Positions 37,517 to 47,882 of a stretch of 64,000 nucleotides of DNA are shown here, piece by piece. How positions within the stretch are numbered: the stretch's first letter is position 1; every line of letters begins with the position of its first letter. The position numbers were made by a program, and so were the translations under genes. The notes under the pieces are model-generated. The model made no database searches and was not told where the DNA came from. It saw only the letters and a program-made list of their open reading frames with translations. The stretch comes from Dipylidium caninum (lineage: Eukaryota; Platyhelminthes; Cestoda; Cyclophyllidea; Dipylidiidae): contig QEYB01000229.1 in the NCBI GenBank assembly GCA_017562135.1, positions 522,366-586,365 of the forward strand, read 5' to 3'.

Positions 37517-38419
37517 ATGGATCCGCGAATTTGGCGTTTGAGAGTGCGAAACAACAAGAACACCTTCCTCATTCCCTCGCCTTACTACTTGGGGAATCCC
37601 GACCTGCTGCCCGTTCGACGCAGTCTTGTGCCCCAAATCTTTGTTGAAAGGGCTTTAAAGGGTGTCCGCTGTGAGGAGAACAAGCGGAACCAACTCGTCA
37701 GCATCCGCCGAGCAGTCCTCGACGACACCAAAAAGGCCCTCAAAGACCGCTCGCTCCACTTCAACCGCTTCGAGGTGAGCACTCTACTCAATGTCTACTA
37801 CACACTCACCAACTATGAAGTCAGACCGATAAAACAGGCCGAGCTGATGAGTTTCATCTACCTCACCCTCAACATCACCAACATTTCGAGTCTGCAGGGC
37901 CTCTACCGGGCAGGGATTAAGTTGACGCGTCGTAAAAATGCCAAAATCTTCGGTACCTTCGACTCCCTCGTCTTCGTCCGCCTCATGTCTGTACTTCTGC
38001 AAGGCAGTATAGAGGAACGCGCCGCGCTGAGTTTCTACATCTTGGACGAGAACGACGACGGGCTGATTACGCCCAAAATTGAGATGACGCAGTCGTTAAG
38101 AGGCACTTTCAACCCCTACGTGGCAGCCTCGGCACCGGAAATCGACCCGGAGGAGCCGAGTCGCGACACTCTGCGCTACCTAACAAAAAAGATGGGTTTG
38201 TCTCCGGATGGTGGAATGAATATGGAGGAGTTTGTCAACGAGTGCCTTGTATCACCCTGGCTGATTGATGGGATTGTCCCCACCCTGCCAGCCGAAATCT
38301 ACAACTACGCCTTCCAATGTCTGATTTCGCAAGTACCCAAACTACCGCTAATTGAGAACAGAGCGGCGCGAAACAAGAGCATTGTAAGCATCAGAAAGAG
38401 AAAGAAAAAGGACAAATAA
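37517..38419 (+). CDS. Calaxin/EFCAB1-like EF-hand protein, intronless
   Basis: 300 residues in one exon. The segment from residue 81 follows calaxin (EFCAB1, the calcium sensor tied to outer dynein arms of cilia) by recall of the family: HFNRFEV at 81-87, then LLQGSIEER at 160-168, an EF-hand loop at 177-188 (DENDDGLITPKI), and a last degenerate loop ending MEEF at 236-239. Known role of the family: calcium control of ciliary or flagellar beating; its role here is inferred. Oddities: about 75 extra residues at the N-terminus, and a basic KRKKKDK tail. The best EF loop has Ile instead of Glu at position 12, with Glu one residue later; the last loop has Gly at position 1. Calcium binding may therefore be weak or lost. 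AATAAA follows at 38,574. Its 3' end faces the RASSF-like gene. Confidence 0.88.
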   Translation: MDPRIWRLRVRNNKNTFLIPSPYYLGNPDLLPVRRSLVPQIFVERALKGVRCEENKRNQLVSIRRAVLDDTKKALKDRSLHFNRFEVSTLLNVYYTLTNYEVRPIKQAELMSFIYLTLNITNISSLQGLYRAGIKLTRRKNAKIFGTFDSLVFVRLMSVLLQGSIEERAALSFYILDENDDGLITPKIEMTQSLRGTFNPYVAASAPEIDPEEPSRDTLRYLTKKMGLSPDGGMNMEEFVNECLVSPWLIDGIVPTLPAEIYNYAFQCLISQVPKLPLIENRAARNKSIVSIRKRKKKDK

Positions 38420-38573
38420 CTTGGCACAAGAGTTCCAGATTGCCTCCTCTAGAGAAAGATGTGGAATACTCAAGACTACCTGTACGCGTAGGCACCAACA
38501 TCCGCAAAATTTAAGGATTTATCAACTTTGTTACTGATCAAACTTGAGTCATGCAGTGAAGGGTGTGGTTACA

Positions 38574-38579
38574 AATAAA
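38574..38579 (+). terminator. Polyadenylation signal of the calaxin-like gene (AATAAA)
   Basis: Canonical hexamer 155 bases after the stop codon. Confidence 0.7.
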
Positions 38580-38660
38580 ACCTCGCTTCTACGAAGGAAT
38601 AGGTTCGATGGAAGACGATAGCACACTTTAAAGTAATATTTAAGCGTTTGTTTGATCTAC

Positions 38661-38666
38661 TTTATT
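38661..38666 (-). terminator. Polyadenylation signal of the RASSF-like gene (AATAAA)
   Basis: TTTATT on the plus strand, 245 bases past the stop of the minus-strand RASSF-like gene and about 80 bases from the opposing signal of the calaxin-like gene. Confidence 0.6.
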
Positions 38667-38910
38667 GGGGAATATCACAAATATGAACAAATAGACTAAT
38701 AAGTAAGGTAATTTTGATGCGAAAGGACAAATATGTGTATTCATACAGAGAGTTAATGTGTGGAAAAACTAGGTTACACAAGTAGTTAATAATAGAGTAA
38801 CTCAGAAAGAAGTGAATATATAACAAGAATAACCAAAAATTGAATACGCGTAATTGATAGGCAAACAACAAGTAAATAGTCGGAAGAACCAGGGGGAAGA
38901 TAGATGATTA

Positions 38911-39976
38911 TCATATCATTACTTCATCACAGACAGGCGGAGTTTTAGTTGACGGTGGCAAAAGGGGTATTTCAGGATTTGTTGAAAGATCGGCTACGAT
39001 TTTGCGTCTCTTAATCAGAGCCTTTTCAACTGCGTTCAACAGATTTGTCACTTCGCTAGCCAGTTCTGATTCAAAGCCATGGACCCTACTTCTAAAGCAC
39101 AAAACAATAGGTCGTAGTCGACGGCTCAAAAGCATGAGGCAAAGCTGAGAATCTTGTGACTTACCGAACCTGATGGATTTCGTGGTCCAAACGTTTAATA
39201 TCGTTTTGCAATCGGCAACGAGCGTCTAGAATTGCGCGTTGGTGCTGACGTTCCTCCTCGAGGCGCTTGTTCCAATCAACCGAGGAAAGTTGACGCAATT
39301 CCGCTGCTGCGCTTATACCAGTTTCGTGAAACGCAAAAGCAGCTGCGACTTCTAAACAATAAAAAGTCAGAGTACTCCGACTTTACCTTTATCTTCTGGC
39401 CGTCGGATATGACGCTCTTGTGGCTGATCTAGAAAAATGTCATTTTTTCGTTCAAATAGGTGAAAACGGCGCAATAAGAAAGCAAACTTACTATAGGAAG
39501 TTGTAGAGTTTTGAAAAGGCACTGATTGTGAGGGATTGGAAGGGAAACGACGATGATGGTGATGCGATATTGGAATGGGAGATCGTGTCCGAAGGGGATT
39601 AGGAGATCTATATGAGTCAATCTGCCGGAGGAGAAATTGGAATTGTTTGAGGTGTTCGCCAACTCTGAAAGTTTACAACAATCGATAAGGTAGGCTGTAT
39701 GATAGCTATCTTTACTCAGAAAAATAAAATGATCGTCACCGAAAGAGTTAGACAGTGAAGTCGGCAAAGAAGGATGTACCTGTTAATGAGGCTGAGAGGG
39801 CATTCTGATGGGGAAAAAACGATCTCATTTTTTCGCCAATATGCGACAAGACAATAAGGTCCCGTAAGGTGAAGAGATTCACACAAGACGTTTACCACCT
39901 CTTCAGCAGTTGTGTTTTGGTGTACACCACATACGTCCCTTGGTCTGCCGTTAACGAACACCTGGAGCTCCATCAA
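38911..39976 (-). CDS. RASSF7/8-like protein: N-terminal Ras-association domain and C-terminal coiled coil, five exons
   Basis: Spliced model, all phases agreeing: exons 39976-39780, 39664-39492, 39428-39387, 39351-39165 and 39091-38911; 259 residues. Introns are 115, 63, 35 and 73 bases, all GT-AG. Residues 1-82 form the RA (ubiquitin-like) domain typical of N-terminal RASSF proteins: MELQVFVNG at the start, VCGV, EEVV, then after the first intron VGEHLKQFQFLLRQ, matching the last RA strand of RASSF8. Residues 83-123 are Ser/Pro/His-rich. About 150-235 is a heptad-like coiled coil (LEEERQHQRAILDARCRLQ, then LLNAVEKALIKRRK). Vertebrate RASSF7/8 are longer (roughly 370-420 residues). Known roles of the family include cell junctions, microtubules and growth control; the role here is inferred. 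Convergent with the calaxin-like gene. Parts of it recur in a relic at 45.5 kb. Confidence 0.9.
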
Positions 39977-40223
39977 TGTTTCAACCTGAGACTCTTATTG
40001 GGTAACTCGAAACTATTCATAGAGACCGCAGCGAAGGAAGTGTTTAAAAACTGCTGGATGCATAAATAGAAACAATTTTTGGTAACAATTTACAAGTGTC
40101 CCATTATAAGCTACTTTGTGCATATCAGTGTAGATTAACTTTAAAATTTTACAAGCCTGTTGTAAGACTTAACCACTTTTGTCGATTGGTGGTTCTCATT
40201 GACAACGAGGTTTATCGGCTTGA
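39977..40223. promoter_or_regulatory. Intergenic strip between the RASSF-like gene and CRAL-TRIO relic
   Basis: Upstream side of the minus-strand RASSF-like gene. AT-rich, about 250 bases, with no clear TATA element; presumed promoter only from position. Confidence 0.3.
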
Positions 40224-41180
40224 ATTCAAAACATGCTCCTCGATACCCGCGTGGAGGCGTTCCAGATTTGCTGTTCTCAGTCCCTCAACTCACGTGTCCA
40301 GAAGTTACATTCGGGTGGACGACACGGCCTGGGACCCGGGTGTCGTTTTCTCCCACCCCGCCGCACGCGCACCTAAATTTTGTGATTGACTGCAGTGAAT
40401 ATCCGATTTACATAACTGGGACAAGGAAAACCCCGCTTTCAGAATCTAGAGCCCGTTCTTGCGGAGTCTCTTCTGTGAGAGCCGAACTCGCTTAGGCAGG
40501 GTGACCACTAGTTGAAGGGCGATTTGTGGAGAACTTTGTCCGCCTCGCCTCCTCTTCTTTCAGCGACCTGGGATTCTCGCATAAAACGTACCGGTAAAAA
40601 ATCCAGCTTAATCTCACAGTTGATGAATCAATTATTCAAATGCGATTAATTCCCGACCTCTATCATTGTAAGACGGAGGGGAAAATAATTACGGCTCTTC
40701 CCCCAATGTATTAGCAGCCTCTCAGAATACCGCGACATAGAGGTTTTGGCTTCTACTTCTAGAATTCAAGGTATTCATAGGACGATTACGAAAGTTACCC
40801 AGGCCCAATTTTATAACTCTTAACTTAAGTGTTGTGGAGAGGTTTGATGATGAGATCCTGACGCCGACGATAGCTATCAATGCCTCACACGGCTTCGTGC
40901 ACATTCAAATATACAAAGGGTTCTGTTTGGCCTGCTAAGTGAGTCCTTCGTCGAGGAAAGTACATGCACGCGAAGGCCCAGCCGATACTGAAAACTTTTG
41001 CGTTCTGCTCATTAATGAATGAATTGGCGGCTTCATTTGGGCAATACCATTTACTTGAAATCGGTTAAACTCGGATACCACCTCAAACTGGAGTGAACCC
41101 TCTTAACATCAGCGTCGAGGGAGATGCTTTTACGGCTGAATGTAAAACGATGCACTCATGGTGACAAAATGGTTTCCATT
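40224..41180 (+). pseudogene. Decayed 5' half of a CRAL-TRIO gene (exons 1-2)
   Basis: Base-level matches to the two intact copies downstream. At 40,224-40,410 it follows exon 1 and the start of intron 1 (GTGGAGGCGTTCC, CTCACGTGTCCAGA, GGTGGACGACACG, GACTGCAGTGAAT). At about 40,835-41,180 it follows the end of intron 1, exon 2 (AGTACATGCACGCGAAGGCCC) and the start of intron 2 (AACATCAGCG, GATGCTTTTA). Intron matches show a genomic duplication, not a processed copy. The intron parts resemble the 47.9-kb copy more than the 41.9-kb copy. Exon 1 lacks the start and the frame is broken; exon 2 has stops. The 3' half is absent. Confidence 0.8.
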
Positions 41181-41356
41181 TTTGGAAGTTTTGGCATTAT
41201 AGTGCAAATATGATGTGATCGAGTGGAAAGTAAGGAAAAATAAAGGTAAAACTTAATCTTCTGTTGTTAATTTTATTCGTCGCCGACTTTCAGGCTAAGA
41301 GAAAATAGCAAACTTGTCCGTTGCTTTCTAACTAACATTTCCATCGGTTCTAACAC

Positions 41357-41701
41357 TTAGCCTAAGATGCAGGGACGGAGTTGTGTTAGTAGGGAGACAA
41401 GCGCAGACACCGCCTGCGCGGATAGAGAGGATGAGTATTTAGTTAAAAATGACCTATAGCGTTTCGAGAGAGAGGGGAGAAACATGAGAATTTCATCCTC
41501 CTTGGGGAGCCTATGTCCTATGTTGTCCTCAAATTTGCCTAAATTCGTGTAGAATCGATGAGCTGAAGAGGAACGCAGAGGATTTAAACATACCTGACAA
41601 CATTCAGTAATTGTCTCGGCTCTTCGATACGAACCGTGCCGTGAAAGGGAGGAAATTTGTTCGGCAAAGACGTCAAACCTCGGAAAGCGTGCGGCTACCA
41701 A
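41357..41701 (-). other. Weak 114-codon open frame, possible exon
   Basis: Minus-strand frame rich in Ser/Leu/Arg with a GTATGT donor-like site inside it (about 41,595) and a CTCTTCAG acceptor-like site 31 bases on. The phases on either side do not give a clean spliced frame. No homology recognised. It sits head to head with CRAL-TRIO copy 1. Could be noncoding. Confidence 0.2.
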
Positions 41702-41851
41702 ATCATGACCTCAAAAGTACCGGTCGCGTTCCATCGAGAAGCTGGCGGCGACGACATCAAGATCAACGGTACCCGCAGGAAATGGGACTCGCGGTAGCAG
41801 AATGGCTCGTAGCGACAATGCGCGCGAGTTTAAGGAGCGGCGAAGTGAACA

Positions 41852-44438
41852 ATGGCAGCCTCGCAGAAATTGCCACCGCTGTACGTGGAGCTGGCAAGGA
41901 CGCAGTTGGGAGAAGACCCCAAGAACATCGATGCACACGTGGAGGCGTTCCGACGTTGGTTGTCCTCGATGCCCCATCTCACGTGTCCAGACGGTAGGTT
42001 TGCGTGGACGACACGACCTGCTACATTGGTGGCCCCGAGGGAGGGAGGGAGGGAGGGCGGGTGGGCGGGCGGGCGGGCGCCGTCTCCTCGTCCACTCCAG
42101 CGCACGCAACGACAGACGAGCGGTGACGGCTGCAGTGAATGCCTCCCTCATTCACGCGGTTGCCATTAGCCCGAGTCAACTGGCCAGCCGGCGGTAGCAC
42201 GCACCATTGGAGGCCCATTGGTGGAAGACCGGCCTTCTTCCGAGTCTGCGCATCAGTGACACATTATTAGGGTTTCCGAGGAAGTTATCGCTTTGCCGTG
42301 GCGAGGACATCCCATTCCGCTTTTCTCTTAGCTGCATCTCATGCACAAGTGCCTAATTGTGAAAGTGTATTCGCTGTGAGGCGAGGGAGGACACCTGTAC
42401 CCTGACGGCGCTTGTGACGTCGGACGTCGTCCCGCCAGAGCTGCGCACAAGGACGGCGTTTGGGCGAAGAGTTTCGCGAGAGTGCTGGGCGCGGGTCCCG
42501 CGTGCTCGGCTCTTGACCACGAGTCGTTGGGGCAACTCGTCCAGCCTTAGTGCAGGACGGGACTACGCTTGCGCTCTGCCGCCACTGCTGCCACGACCAG
42601 GTACCGAAATCGCATCTCACTAGACCGTAGGCTCCCCACAAGCGCACAGCGGAGGAGGACCGTTTTTGGGGAGACTAGCGTCATTTTATTAGCTTTTCCC
42701 ACACTCTTTCATGCGTACCGTCTCCTTGCAGACGACGAGTTCCTCCTCATGTTCCTTCGCCACAGCAAGTACGTGCACGCGAAGGCGCAGGCGAGACTGG
42801 ACAACTTCTGCACCCTCTCCGCCAGGAAATGCTTCGCCGACTCCGCCTGGACCACTCCAGTCGACTTGAAAGCGAAGAGCCTCGAGGATTACCTCAGGAG
42901 CGGGTAGGTTTTGACGATATCCCGCGATTCAGTACGTAGTGAGGGGGCGCCACGACTGAGAGTCGGTCTGACTACGTTTCAGCCTGCACCTGCCTTTGGG
43001 ATACATGGAGGATGGAAAGGTGGCCGTCTGGCTGCGTACAGGTACCCACATCATCTTCACTCACCCCACCATGTAGGCATCTGGAATCCCGACGAAATAC
43101 CCTTGCCAATGGCCATCTACTACGCCTACAAACTCCTCTTCATGGTCTGCACCGACGCCAGAACAATGATTGCCGGCGGCGTGGTGGTGGTAGACTTCAC
43201 CGGCGGCACTTCGAAGCAGTTGATCAGGGATCCCAACGACATCCGCACAATCGTCCGATTTGGACAAGTATGCTTCCACTCGTCTAGCTAGTCCCCACCT
43301 CGTAGACGCTTTTGGCCAGCACCTTTAACCTTCCGAAGCAGAGTACGCGGAGCTGTGGGTAGATGGGGCGCATCGTTGGCACACATTATTTGCTTCAGTA
43401 TAAAATTAGCACCCATTTGCTTGAATGGTGAGTAGTCTCTTGTGCCCACCTTGTTTATCATCGTGAAGGGGAGGAGGCTTCACGGGAGCACCAGCCTCAT
43501 ATCACCGCCCCGTGAGTTCGTTGTTGCCAACTTCACGCCTGCTTCCCCAGCAGAGGCATCTCGCCCTGCTGGGAGGACAACTAGTCGGTGTCGCGACTCA
43601 ACATTCTTCCGTCTGGTTGCAGGAGGCAGTGCCCGGCAGACCTCAGCGCATAATATTCCACAATGAGAGCAAAATCGTGGACACCATGCTCGCCGTCTTC
43701 ATGTACTACACGAAGGACAAGATGAAACGACGGGTAAGCGGGGTGGGAGTGGTTGCGAACTCGCGACCCACCGAGACGAGCTCCGCATCTCGTGCAATTG
43801 CGACTATCCCGTTTGAGTAAAGCAGCGTGTGTTGCCTCGGTAATTTGCTTAGATGGTGCGCAGCGGTGCGGATATGAACAAGATCTTCGAGGCGGAGCCG
43901 GGTTTGAGGGCTCTCCTGCCCCCCGAGGCGAACGGTGAAGGGAGACCTCTTAAGGAGCTGATACGTACGTGCTGTCTTACTTTAACCAGGTAACCGCCTC
44001 ATCTGAGATGCGAACGACATTACTTCCACCCCACCCCACCTCACCCCTCCCCTATCTCTCTCTCTCTCCCTCATCTGCGTTGCATTCATCGTCTTCTCAT
44101 CCTCGAGGCGGTGGTGCTCAAACCGCTCGAGCTCTATGCTCACCGAATGCACTGAAAATTCACTTTCCTGATTGTGTGGAGTATGAAATTGACAGAGCCG
44201 GCCAACCGCACATTTCTGAGACACGTTACGCCAGCCTGTGCCCCACCTTCCTGTAGGGACCAACAAGAAACGCTTCCACGAGTTCTACGCCAAAGGCGAC
44301 CCCACGGCGACGATCCAGGTGGATGAGTCAAAAAGACCCCTCTCGGCTCGTGACTTCCTCCGCGAGTACAAGGACTACAACGCGAATGTGATGGGATCGA
44401 GTGGAATATATATTAAAACCAACAGGGATGAAATCTAA
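41852..44438 (+). CDS. CRAL-TRIO (SEC14-like) lipid-binding protein, copy 1, seven exons
   Basis: Exons 41852-41993, 42732-42903, 42983-43041, 43077-43267, 43623-43733, 43853-43964, 44257-44438; 322 residues with all junctions in phase and GT-AG. Exon 2 (from about residue 48) is the CRAL-TRIO N-terminal helical part (DDEFLLMFLRHSKY), usual in alpha-tocopherol transfer protein and cellular retinaldehyde-binding protein relatives. Exons 3-6 are the lipid-binding core: PLGYMEDGKVAVW, the strand GGVVVVDFTGG, then PGRPQRIIFHN and VFMYYTKDKMKRR. Exon 7 adds about 60 residues (ARDFLREYKDYNANVMG) outside the core. Such proteins carry hydrophobic lipids between membranes in the cytosol; the ligand cannot be read from sequence. 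Flatworms are thought to depend on host lipids, so a transport role is plausible but inferred. Intron 1 carries a (GGGA/GGGC)n run. Tandem paralog at 47,883. Confidence 0.93.
42039..42078. repeat. (GGGA)n/(GGGC)n run in intron 1 of CRAL-TRIO copy 1
   Basis: GGGAGGGA units pass into GGGCGGGC units. Copy 2 has only a short GGGC run (48,070-48,085) at the same place, so the tract changed length after duplication. Confidence 0.8.
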
Positions 44439-45484
44439 TTCCAGCTAACATCAAAGAGCCTTGTTTTTTCAGGCCTTAATACTACCCAACTCAGTGCAAC
44501 AGTGTCCAAGTTCCTCTTTAGACGCTACTAAGCTTTGGCACAAGCTGAGAATCCGTTAGGGTGAAGCTGAAGCATCATTCGCTGTGTCTACATAAATGTC
44601 ATTATATTTACTTACGTCTTCCTTATCAATCGCCTGACTCCGAAATACTCGCAATCCGGCGTAGATCCTCAAAATAGTGGTAGCTTTTGCAGAATTGACA
44701 AGAAGCGCGAACTGTTTTCTGGGTGGAAACGAAATTAGGGCAAAGAGTGACATATGTGTCATGTCTTTAATTACATGTGCGGCAATGAAAACGAAATAAT
44801 ATGAAGTGCCGTCAGGTAATCTGAGGAGGAGATCTGTTTACGCCATTGAGGATTCACGAATGACTCGGTAAAGAGGGAAGTAGCAGCTGAGACCCTCAAA
44901 TCAAGTCACGAATTCGGGACGCGGGAGAGTCAAAAAGCACAGACGGATTCGTATTGATAATGGGGGAGGAATATTTAAGCCAGTTATAGACCACCGTAAC
45001 GGTGTGGATCTGTTAATCGACTGAAAGTGTTAAGTATAGAAGCCTTCTTGAAAGCGGTAAAACATTTGAGGTAGAAGAAAAGTAGCCTGAGGTTGCAAAG
45101 ACAATGAGGACCAAAATCCGAAGCCTCAAAAGGGAAAAATTAGATATGTATAAATTTCAAAATTAAGTAAGGCAAGATAACACTTATTTAAGAAATATGA
45201 AAGCACGCCGTAATTTAAGTATTCTGACTAGGAATAAAGATTTCTTGATTGTTTGTTTAAACTTTTCTATTAACGAGGACTCTTTCACATGGTGTGGGTT
45301 ACCCAATAAAAATACTAAATTGGTTTAAACCTAGTCGTCGAAAGTATTAAGAAGGAGATATCGCATATCGAAAATAGGGTGTTCGAGGTAAACGAAAAAA
45401 GAGACCGTAGCTTCTTGTCGACGCTGCTCGAGTGCGAAAGGGTGACAGGCACCATCACTTTTCTCATGACCACAATGTAAATTT
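44439..45484. other. AT-richer spacer after CRAL-TRIO copy 1
   Basis: No gene supported. The only plus-strand AATAAA is at 45,233-45,238, almost 800 bases past the stop of copy 1, so its polyA site is uncertain. Confidence 0.4.
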
Positions 45485-45735
45485 GTAGAGCTGGCGAACA
45501 TCAGAAACGATTCCCACGCCAGCATCATATGCGACGGCCAGAAGACAAAAGCAAAGGCGGGGAACGTGCGATAAGTCTATTGCTTAGAAGTGACATTCAT
45601 AAAGTTCTTGTAAGCGGGCGAGCGAAGTTGTCTGAACTAGTCCCGGTTGATTGAAACGGGCGATCTGAGGAGAGACGCCAACACCAACGCGCTATTTTAG
45701 ATAATCGTGTCCAGACAGCGTTATTCACCGGTTTT
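45485..45735 (+). pseudogene. Relic of RASSF-like exons 3-4, inverted relative to the source gene
   Basis: At 45,515-45,550 the sequence matches the end of exon 3 of the RASSF-like gene (CATATGCGACGGCCAGAAGA). A 36-base stretch follows where the source has its 35-base intron 3, then exon 4 from about 45,587: GGTTGATTG at about 45,643 and GACGCCAACACCAACGCGC near 45,675 correspond to GGTTGATTG and CGTCAGCACCAACGCGC. The intron is kept, so this is DNA duplication. The donor GT has become GC, and stops break the frame. It lies on the plus strand; the intact gene is on the minus strand. Confidence 0.75.
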
Positions 45736-45848
45736 GGTGAGTTACAAGACCTCCACCTTCGTCTAGTCCCCCTTGGCCTTTGCACACTCTTCCACCCATG
45801 TCGTCTACTTCAGCTTGACCAACTCCAACCAATAATCTTTCTCCATAG

Positions 45849-46040
45849 CTGGTGCAGAACGCGAAGGCATAGGCGAGAGTGGACAACTTTTGCACCCTCT
45901 GCGCCGAACAATGCATCGGTGATGGTGCTTGAACCCCTCCGGTAGGCTTGAAAGCGAAGAGCCTCGAGGATTCCCTCAGTAGCGGGTAGGCCCTGGGGTT
46001 ATCATCCAATTCAACGTGTAGACTTAGGGGCGCGACCATT
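45849..46040 (+). pseudogene. Relic of CRAL-TRIO exon 2 (copy-1 type)
   Basis: Matches exon 2 and the start of intron 2 of the gene at 41,852: ACAACTTTTGCACCCTCT, AGCGAAGAGCCTCGAGGATT, then CCTCAGTAGCGGGTAGG. The intron match continues to about 46,040 (GGGGCGC). The frame contains stops, for example where Lys-Ala codons became TAG. It lies about 110 bases after the RASSF relic in the same orientation, so both may have arrived as one rearranged block. Confidence 0.78.
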
Positions 46041-47882
46041 TCGGGGTGAGGGGAAGAAGGAGTGACAACAGCCTGTCCCCAGTATCCCCGATACCTCCCC
46101 GCACGAGGGCGAGCGCGTTGCCTGGGTTGGAGGAATCTAGTCAACAGTAGGCTGCCTCACCTCGCCTCCCCACGCCATTTCAGCATCGCCGATTGGGACA
46201 CACCTTCGAAGCCATCACAAGGGGTGGCAACATGATGGGAGCCCCTTTTCCAGCTGCCACTTTTGGGATTTAGGTGCCTCAGCACTGGTGAAAAGTGCCT
46301 CGCTGGCCTGTATGGCCCCGTCGCGTATCGGCTGGCAAAAGGGCGCAGGTCTTGCAAATCCCATGGGAGCCAGTCTCGGATCGCTTTGGCCCACAAACCG
46401 ACACGGTCGTTGTGCCTTCAATCACAAAGGCAGCCTTCGTCGACCAAGCGACGCCAACCGGTCGCGCACGCGTGAGTAGCGTCGGTGGAGAGTGTCGTGA
46501 GTTGCACTGCCCTCAGCGGACAACCGGAGTGCTCCACACAGAGTTTGCTTGTTCCGGCGGTGTCCATGGGGGATGCTTTCCTTGGTCGCGTTCCCCTCGC
46601 CCTGGTTAGAGTGCATGTCGAAGAGTTTCGTCGGTGATTTGCCGGGAAAAGCTTCTCGTAACCGGGCGAGTGAGACAGTTTCCACGGCGGTAGTGAATAC
46701 TCCTGCAAACAAAGCATCAGCATCGCAAGGTCACCTGCGAGGCAGACTAGCAGAATGCGCTAGTCACCCTCCACGAGCTACTCCAACTTCTACGGTGGGA
46801 CTAAGACGGCCCCCATGTAGACAAAACGGTAAAGGTGAATATTTCTTACTTTTTTTTGTTGATTTACGTAACTCGGTGTCAGTTTACACTCTGTTTGCCG
46901 TCATGACAAGTGCGGCGCTAACAGCCTTCGACTGCGTGCGAAGAGCCGATTTTGGAGGGTTACACCAGAGCCTGCCTGTGCAGCGATTCCCCCTCCCCTC
47001 CCTCTCCCCGCACCCCGTCACCGGCTCAGGAAGCCTCACTCCTGTCAGCTTGGGTGTGTCGGTTGACAGCTACTTGACGCAGCTAATGACAGCTAGGGTA
47101 AAAGTGAAAATTAATTCGTAGTTACGCAACCGCTCAATGAAGTCTACTCGCAACGTCTCCGTGAGGAGAAGAGAAGGAGCCAACACCGACACTGCGACCG
47201 TCAACTGCGGAGGTGGGGCGAGTGGAGGGGTGGCCGTCGTCCTTGATTCGTCTCCTCTTGAGATGGAAATATGAGAACGCAAACAACTGCTGCACCTGTC
47301 GCCGACTAGAGTGCTGCAAGTTGGACAAATTGTTGGTCGAGACTACGTGCCAATCACTGGCTGCGGCAGGTGCAGAGGAAGGAGGAGGTGTCTGCCACCG
47401 AGAGCGAAGTCGAGTGCACTTCTACAGGGACGCGTCCTCCTTCCATTACGAAGTGCGTCCTGGCCACTGTTCTGGACTTAGAAAGCTGCAGACCAACAGA
47501 CGAAGATCGTGAAGTAGCCTCACACAGGGTCGCCTCCGCAAGACTAACTCGCCAACAGCCTCCACGTAGCGAGAATGAAGGCCACCAACATGGCTCCAAA
47601 TGCTCCCCTACGTTAAGAATTGCTACGTCTTCGTGGTCACCACTTATAGAACTGCTTGCTGGCGCAACCGTCGCCTCAGCACACACGGAGAGACGACAAG
47701 TTGGTTGTAGAGGAGGGCAGACGACTCACCAACGAGGTGACTTCGAAGCGGCACTACGTCTCCTCTCTCATTGGTGGTTGGGGGGTGAAGCGAGGTGCTC
47801 CCACCCACGCTCCGGCTTATATAATGCGCCCGCAGGCGCTGCCGTTGCTGCAACTGCTTCAGTGTGACGTGGACAGCAAACA
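46041..47882. other. Spacer before CRAL-TRIO copy 2
   Basis: No gene supported. Open frames on both strands (for example 46,549-47,121 plus) have no recognisable domain. The 150 bases before the ATG of copy 2 do not resemble the bases before copy 1, so the duplicated block starts close to the coding region. Confidence 0.4.
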
